From Mycoplasma sp. CAG:877 (lineage in GTDB: Bacteria > Bacillota_I > Bacilli_A > RF39 > UBA660): a DNA stretch of 26,727 nucleotides. Shown piece after piece: positions 22,151 through 26,727 of this stretch (its first letter is position 1; each line of letters opens with the position of its first letter). Made by a program: the position numbers and the translations under genes. The stretch covers positions 54,519 to 81,245 of the forward strand of contig HF992493.1 in assembly GCA_000433455.1 (NCBI GenBank), read 5' to 3'. The notes below the pieces were generated by a model. That model did not search any database. It saw only the letters and a list, made by a program, of their open reading frames with translations, and was not told the DNA's origin.

Positions 22151-24319
22151 TTGATTATTGGGGTGTTAGTAGAATTATCTAATAAAAATATAGATAGGGT
22201 ATTTGATTATTCTGTACCTGATTGTTTTTTGGATAAAATAAAACTTGGAATTAGAGTAAAAGTACCTTTTGGAAAGATGGAGTTAGAAGGGTTTGTTGTT
22301 GAAGTAAAAGATTCTAGTGATATAGAAGTTAAAGATATATTAGATGTTATTGATGATGAGGCTATTTTAAATAGTGAGTTATTAGAGCTTGGTAAAAAGA
22401 TGCAGGAAGATACTTTATCTACTTTAATTAGTTGTTACCAAATAATGTTACCTAAGGCTTTAAAAGCTAAGAATGGACAAGTTATTAATAAGAAGTTTGA
22501 TACGTATTATTATTTAAATAAAGATATTGTTTGTTATGGGAAACTTTCTACTTCACAAGAGAAGATTATTAATTTATGTATGGAGAAGGAATATGTTTTA
22601 AGAAAAGAGTTAGTTGATATATCTCTTAGTTCTCTTAATACTTTGATAAAGAAGAATATTTTGTTAGAGAAAAAGTTAGAACATTATAGACTTAGTTATA
22701 ATGAAAAAATTGAACCTAAGAAGGAACTTACTAATGATCAGAGAAGTGTTGTTGATGAGGTTTTAGCAAATACTGGGTATTTTCCATATTTACTTTTTGG
22801 AGTTACGGGATCTGGTAAGACTGAGGTTTATATGGAACTTATTGAGGATGCTTTAAATAAAGGTAAGACTAGTATTGTTTTGGTTCCTGAGATTAGTTTA
22901 ACTCCACAGATGGTTTTAAGGTTTCAGAAGAGATTTGGAGATAATATAGCTGCCATTCACTCAGCTTTATCTGATGGAGAAAAGTATGATGAGTGGAGAA
23001 GAATTGTTAAGGGAGAGGCTAAGATAGTTATTGGGGCTAGGAGTGCTATATTTGCGCCTTTAAATAATATTGGAATGATTATTATAGATGAGGAGCATAG
23101 TGATTCTTATAAACAAGATGATTCTAATCCTAGGTATAATGCGAAAGATATTGCTTTACTTCGTGGTAAGTATCATAATTGCCCAGTTATAATGGGAAGT
23201 GCTACGCCATCTTTAGAAGTGTTTGCTAGAGCTAAGAAGGGTGTTTTTAAATTACTTGAATTACCTAATCGTATTAATGGTAAGAGTTTGCCTCATATAA
23301 ATATAATTGATATGAACGAAATGATTTCTAAGACTAAGGGTCATTTTTCTCCAGTACTTTTGGAAGCTATTAGTGCTCGACTTTTAAAGAATGAACAGAT
23401 TATATTACTACTTAATAGGAGAGGATATTCATCTTTTGTTACTTGTAAGAATTGTGGATATACATTTAAATGTCCTAATTGTGATATTACTCTTACTTAT
23501 CATAAAAGTAGTAGAACACTTAGATGTCATTATTGTGGATATGGTACTAAAGTTTATGATACATGTCCTGAATGTCATGAGAAGTCTATTAATGATTTAG
23601 GAGTTGGAACTGAAAAGGTAGAAGAAGAGTTAAATAAATTATTTCCAGAGAGTAAAATTTTAAGAATGGATTTTGATACTACTAGTCGTAAGGGTATGCA
23701 TGAGAAGATGATTAAAGCCTTTAAAAATCATGAGTATGATATATTACTTGGAACACAGATAGTTAGTAAGGGACTTGACTTCGATAATGTGACATTAGTC
23801 GGGGTAATAAATGCTGATACTAGTTTGAATATACCAGATTTTAGAAGTAGTGAGACGACATTTTCATTACTTGCTCAAGTAGCGGGAAGAGCTGGTAGAA
23901 GTGATAAAGAAGGAGAAGTAATAATACAGACCTTTAATCCAGAACATTATGCAATACAATATACTAAAAAGCATGATTACTTAGGCTTTTATAATAGAGA
24001 GATGAGTATTAGAAGAGAGTTGAAATATCCACCATATTACTATATTTGTTATGTAAAAATATCTGGTAAAGATAATAAATATATATATGAAGAATCACTT
24101 AAGATTACAAAATTATTTCATAATAAATTAATTAATATGATAATACTTGGTCCTTCACCTTGTACGATATTTAAACTTAATAATATATATAGATATGGAA
24201 TTATACTTAAATATAAAAAAGATGAAGATTTGAGAGAAGTACTTAATAAAGTAATAGAACATTATAAAGATAATAGAAATATAAAGATAGATGTTAATTT
24301 TAATCCTAGTCATTTTTAA
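22151..24319 (+). CDS. priA: Primosomal protein N', replication restart helicase
   Basis: PriA recognises stalled forks and reloads the replicative helicase. The 722-residue protein has the 3'BD-like N-terminal domain (VLVELSNKNIDRVFDYSVPD...GIRVKVPFG), the helicase core with Walker A GVTGSGKT (217-224) and DEEH (313-316), and GSATPSLE. The zinc-binding region has eight cysteines: 432, 435, 441, 444, 459, 462, 472 and 475. The second RecA lobe ends with LAQVAGRAGRSDKEGEVIIQTF. Length is close to the usual 730-800. The TTG start is set by a perfect ribosome site. In many Firmicutes priA is followed by def and fmt; here two unfamiliar membrane protein genes separate it from fmt. Confidence 0.96.
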   Translation: MIIGVLVELSNKNIDRVFDYSVPDCFLDKIKLGIRVKVPFGKMELEGFVVEVKDSSDIEVKDILDVIDDEAILNSELLELGKKMQEDTLSTLISCYQIMLPKALKAKNGQVINKKFDTYYYLNKDIVCYGKLSTSQEKIINLCMEKEYVLRKELVDISLSSLNTLIKKNILLEKKLEHYRLSYNEKIEPKKELTNDQRSVVDEVLANTGYFPYLLFGVTGSGKTEVYMELIEDALNKGKTSIVLVPEISLTPQMVLRFQKRFGDNIAAIHSALSDGEKYDEWRRIVKGEAKIVIGARSAIFAPLNNIGMIIIDEEHSDSYKQDDSNPRYNAKDIALLRGKYHNCPVIMGSATPSLEVFARAKKGVFKLLELPNRINGKSLPHINIIDMNEMISKTKGHFSPVLLEAISARLLKNEQIILLLNRRGYSSFVTCKNCGYTFKCPNCDITLTYHKSSRTLRCHYCGYGTKVYDTCPECHEKSINDLGVGTEKVEEELNKLFPESKILRMDFDTTSRKGMHEKMIKAFKNHEYDILLGTQIVSKGLDFDNVTLVGVINADTSLNIPDFRSSETTFSLLAQVAGRAGRSDKEGEVIIQTFNPEHYAIQYTKKHDYLGFYNREMSIRRELKYPPYYYICYVKISGKDNKYIYEESLKITKLFHNKLINMIILGPSPCTIFKLNNIYRYGIILKYKKDEDLREVLNKVIEHYKDNRNIKIDVNFNPSHF

Positions 24320-24359
24320 TAATTTGTGATATTCTATTATTAGAATAGGAGTTGTTTGT

Positions 24360-24629
24360 ATGGGTAATAAGTTTTTTAATAATATTAATAATCAGGATGA
24401 TATGGGGAATACAAATAATTCTTTTGGTAATAATGATAATTTTAAGGATTTAGAAACAAATAAAAAAAATTCAGAAGAATTTGATAGAGTTATGGATAAT
24501 GCTTCTAAGAAATATGATTCTTATTTAGATAGGAATAATATATTTGTTAGATTAGTACTTTTTTGTTTATTTGCTTTTATAGTTCTTGGCTGTTTATATT
24601 ATGCAATTTTGTGGTTTACAAATAATTAA
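24360..24629 (+). CDS. Small tail-anchored membrane protein
   Basis: The 89-residue protein has an Asn/Asp-rich, probably disordered N-terminal half, a charged helical middle (EEFDRVMDNASKKYDSYLDRNN) and one C-terminal membrane helix (about 64-86, LVLFCLFAFIVLGCLYYAIL), so it is likely tail-anchored with its N-terminus in the cytoplasm. I do not recognise a family. AGGAG lies 8 bases before the ATG. A 6-bp inverted repeat (ATTCTA and TAGAAT, 24331-24346) sits directly before the ribosome site; it lacks a T run and could be a small leader hairpin. Codon use and spacing are typical of the neighbours, so it is probably a real gene. Confidence 0.7.
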   Translation: MGNKFFNNINNQDDMGNTNNSFGNNDNFKDLETNKKNSEEFDRVMDNASKKYDSYLDRNNIFVRLVLFCLFAFIVLGCLYYAILWFTNN

Positions 24630-24658
24630 TATAGACACAATGTAGGTTGGTGAAGCGT

Positions 24659-25831
24659 GTGTTAGAGCGTATCTTTAAAAGAAGAGATGTTTTAGAGTTT
24701 GTAGAAGAAGTTATTTCTAGTAATAGTTATGATAATAAAAAGAATTCATTTTATGATACTTATGAAACATTTTATGGTAGTACTAGTAGTTTATTTATAT
24801 TTTTTGATGCTTTATATAAGTATCAAGTAATAATAGAAGATGATTTTTATTTAAATGATTATATTATGCAAGTTAGGAAACTATTAAGAAAATTAGATAG
24901 TGTATCTGATATTAATGATGGAATAAATAAGATTATTGGAAAGACTTGTGCTTTAAAACTGGGACTTATAAATAGAGAAGATAGTTTAGCTAAAGAGTAT
25001 ATTATTAAATATGTTTATGATAAGTATATAGTTAATGGATATGTATTTCATGGATTTCCTAGTATTTATAGGGAACAAATTATAAAGAATGGAATGATAC
25101 CTGAACAATATCATAATACTTATGATAAGTTTATAGAGGTTGATAAAATACTTTCTAGGGGAAGAGATAGTGTAATTAATAAGAATTTTAATGACGCTAG
25201 TGTTTCTTTTACTGATAGTTTTGTGATGGGATGTTTTTATGCTTATGCTGCTCCTATGTATTTTTATAGATTATTAGGAGATAGTAAAATTGATTATAAG
25301 AATTATTCTGAACTAGCTTATTTTAAGAATGATTATTTTGGATGTTTTAGTAATCTTAATGCACTTATGAAGAGTTTAAAGATAGGTGAAGGGTATAAGA
25401 AGAATATTATTAGAACTTGTTATGAAGAATGGAGAACTTTAAAGACTGATGTTAATGTTGTTAGTATCATGGCAGTTAAGAGAAGTGTTTTTGGGATTAA
25501 CTCTTTAGATGAGTATGAAGATATAATTAATAATAGTTCTTCATGTGACTTGGGTAGATCTTTAGGAAGAATATTTAATACTATTAATAATGATATTAAG
25601 ATTAGAAGTAAGATTAATGCTAGTGATATTAGAGTTATTAATATTAGTAATTATAAGACTATTATGAATAATAAGAAAAAACAACTGGAAGAAATTAAAA
25701 ATAGACAAAGTAATTATAATAGTGATAAGATAGTTAATGCCTATGGTAGTGCATCTATTTTGATGTTAATAGGATCTATTCTTATTACTTTAGGTGTAAT
25801 TATTACGATTATAATGATTAATAGAGGATGA
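24659..25831 (+). CDS. C-terminally anchored membrane protein with possible ADP-ribosyltransferase-like core
   Basis: I cannot assign this 390-residue protein to a family with confidence. Residues 1-110 are helical. From about 125 there is a pattern recalling ADP-ribosyltransferase-like folds: GYVFHGFPSIYREQIIKNGMIPE (His131), then ASVSFTDSF (182-188) and YAYAAPMYFYRLL (from 194), comparable to the HG(T/F)...ii..Gl.p, ..vyft.. and ..YA.. blocks of ART and Tpt1-type enzymes. No catalytic Glu is assigned. A helical segment with lysine-rich coiled-coil character (about 335-360) precedes a C-terminal membrane helix (365-387). GTG at 24659 is favoured because AGGTTGGTGA ends 5 bases before it; in-frame TTG 24647 and GTG 24650 overlap that site. 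It ends 5 bases before fmt, and uses a TGA stop. Confidence 0.6.
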   Translation: MLERIFKRRDVLEFVEEVISSNSYDNKKNSFYDTYETFYGSTSSLFIFFDALYKYQVIIEDDFYLNDYIMQVRKLLRKLDSVSDINDGINKIIGKTCALKLGLINREDSLAKEYIIKYVYDKYIVNGYVFHGFPSIYREQIIKNGMIPEQYHNTYDKFIEVDKILSRGRDSVINKNFNDASVSFTDSFVMGCFYAYAAPMYFYRLLGDSKIDYKNYSELAYFKNDYFGCFSNLNALMKSLKIGEGYKKNIIRTCYEEWRTLKTDVNVVSIMAVKRSVFGINSLDEYEDIINNSSSCDLGRSLGRIFNTINNDIKIRSKINASDIRVINISNYKTIMNNKKKQLEEIKNRQSNYNSDKIVNAYGSASILMLIGSILITLGVIITIIMINRG

Positions 25832-25836
25832 TATTA

Positions 25837-26727
25837 ATGAATAAAACTAGAGTTGTATTTATGGGAACACCTGATTTTGCTGTTCCGGTACTTGAAGGGT
25901 TAATTGAAAATTATGAGGTAGTAGGAGTTGTTAGTCAACCAGATAAAAGAGTTGGAAGAAAACAAGTATTAGTTAATACTCCTATAAAAGAAGTTGCTCT
26001 TAAACATAATATTTTAGTATTACAACCTGAAAAGATTAGAGAAGATTATGAAGATATATTAAAACTTAATCCAGATATTATAGTAACTTGTGCTTATGGA
26101 CAGATTATACCTAGTGCAATACTAGATTATCCTAAACTTGGTTGTATAAATGTACATGCATCATTACTTCCTAAATTAAGAGGAGGAGCTCCAATACATA
26201 AAGCTATTATAGATGGATATAGTAAGACTGGTATTACTATTATGTATATGGATAAAAAGATGGATAATGGAGATATTATTTCTACTAGTGAGACTGAGAT
26301 ATTAGATAGTGATAATTTAGAGAGTTTACATGATAGACTTAGTATTATGGGAAGAGATTTATTACTTGAAACTATGCCTAGTATTATAAATGGGACAAAT
26401 AAGAGAATTAAGCAAAATGAAGATGAAGTTACTTATGCTTATAATATAAAAAGAGAAGAAGAGCATATAAACTTAAATAAAACTAGAAGAGAAGTATTTA
26501 ATCAAATAAGAGGATTATCTCCAGTACCGGGGGCTAATTTATTAGTAGATGGAGAAGAGTTTAAAATATATGGATCAGAAATTAGTGAGAGAAAGTTTAC
26601 TAATAAAGAAATTGGAGAAGTAACAGGGCTTTATAAAGAAGGTATAGGTGTTATGACTTCAGATGGAGAAATAATACTTACAGATATAAAACCATTTGGT
26701 AAGAAGAGAATGAGTGCTAGTAGTTAT
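25837..26727 (+). CDS. fmt: Methionyl-tRNA formyltransferase, 3' end cut by the window
   Basis: Fmt formylates initiator Met-tRNA using 10-formyltetrahydrofolate. The 297 codons present show the N-terminal RVVFMGTPDFAVPVLEGL, PDKRVGRKQ, the catalytic block INVHASLLPKLRGGAPIHKAI (Asn and His of the active site), then GITIMYMDKKMDNGDII with the catalytic Asp, and the C-terminal OB-like domain with IRGLSPVPGANLLVDG. Bacterial Fmt is about 310 residues, so only the last dozen or so are missing. The start is ATG 25837, with AGAGGATGAT just upstream and overlapping the end of the previous gene. No stop codon occurs before the window ends. Confidence 0.95.
   Translation, partial: MNKTRVVFMGTPDFAVPVLEGLIENYEVVGVVSQPDKRVGRKQVLVNTPIKEVALKHNILVLQPEKIREDYEDILKLNPDIIVTCAYGQIIPSAILDYPKLGCINVHASLLPKLRGGAPIHKAIIDGYSKTGITIMYMDKKMDNGDIISTSETEILDSDNLESLHDRLSIMGRDLLLETMPSIINGTNKRIKQNEDEVTYAYNIKREEEHINLNKTRREVFNQIRGLSPVPGANLLVDGEEFKIYGSEISERKFTNKEIGEVTGLYKEGIGVMTSDGEIILTDIKPFGKKRMSASSY

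Noticed and set aside
23391..23600. 69-codon open frame within priA
   Set aside because: Out-of-frame reading of the PriA zinc-binding region.
1..26727. Mollicutes code 4 (TGA as tryptophan)
   Set aside because: Tryptophans in conserved motifs are TGG, and TGA acts as the stop at 25829-25831.

Overview
The window is very AT-rich bacterial DNA, densely packed on the plus strand with a single minus-strand gene. Tryptophan is TGG, TGA is used as a stop (end of the gene at 24659-25831), and arginine is almost always AGA, so this is the standard bacterial code and not a Mycoplasma code. CotE, the YdjG/H/I-like trio, a T-box before serS, the miaB-ymcA-cotE order and rpsP-khpA all point to the Bacilli. 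The base composition and the many unfamiliar proteins suggest an uncultured, AT-rich, host-associated Bacilli lineage of the RF39/Erysipelotrichales-adjacent kind; that placement is inference.

Layout. (1) 3-740: 3' part of a DUF5684-type membrane protein whose start lies outside the window. (2) 741-2720: strong promoter, T-box riboswitch, Nudix hydrolase, seryl-tRNA synthetase, terminator. (3) 2737-6643: a Tim44-like zinc-ribbon membrane protein, then three genes resembling B. subtilis YdjG (double zinc ribbon plus TM), YdjH (TPM domain) and YdjI (SPFH plus zinc ribbon); no PspA is visible. (4) 6654-10929: an ankyrin-like protein, then two large tandem paralogous helical-repeat proteins I cannot assign to a family. 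Only the first has an AbiEi-like winged-helix N-terminus. (5) 10936-14011: miaB, ymcA, a convergent Zn-dependent phospholipase C-like gene, and the spore coat gene cotE. (6) 14042-17130: a 1014-residue secreted or anchored vWA / InlB-repeat / DUF6273-like protein with three internal repeats. (7) 17165-17775: rpsP-khpA behind a perfect consensus promoter. (8) 17789-22079: uppS-cdsA-rseP (no dxr), a low-complexity anchored protein and a class B-type sortase. (9) 22089-end: priA, a small membrane protein, a membrane protein with a possible ADP-ribosyltransferase-like core, and fmt cut by the window end.

How it fits together. The housekeeping blocks cover translation (serS, miaB, rpsP, fmt), RNA handling (khpA, ymcA), envelope lipids and proteolysis (uppS, cdsA, rseP) and replication restart (priA). 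Between them sit surface and membrane modules. Several automatic-looking start sites are probably too far upstream: Shine-Dalgarno sequences of the form AGGAGGTGAT, 3-5 bases before ATG/GTG/TTG, point to shorter proteins, and for rpsP and priA the longer version would run through a promoter. Intrinsic terminators repeatedly begin inside the last codons. No tRNA, rRNA, CRISPR array, insertion sequence or phage gene was seen.

The best candidates for something undescribed are the tandem helical-repeat pair with its one-sided winged helix, the Tim44/YdjGHI-like membrane module without PspA, the vWA protein with its repeat cassette, and the ART-like membrane protein before fmt.
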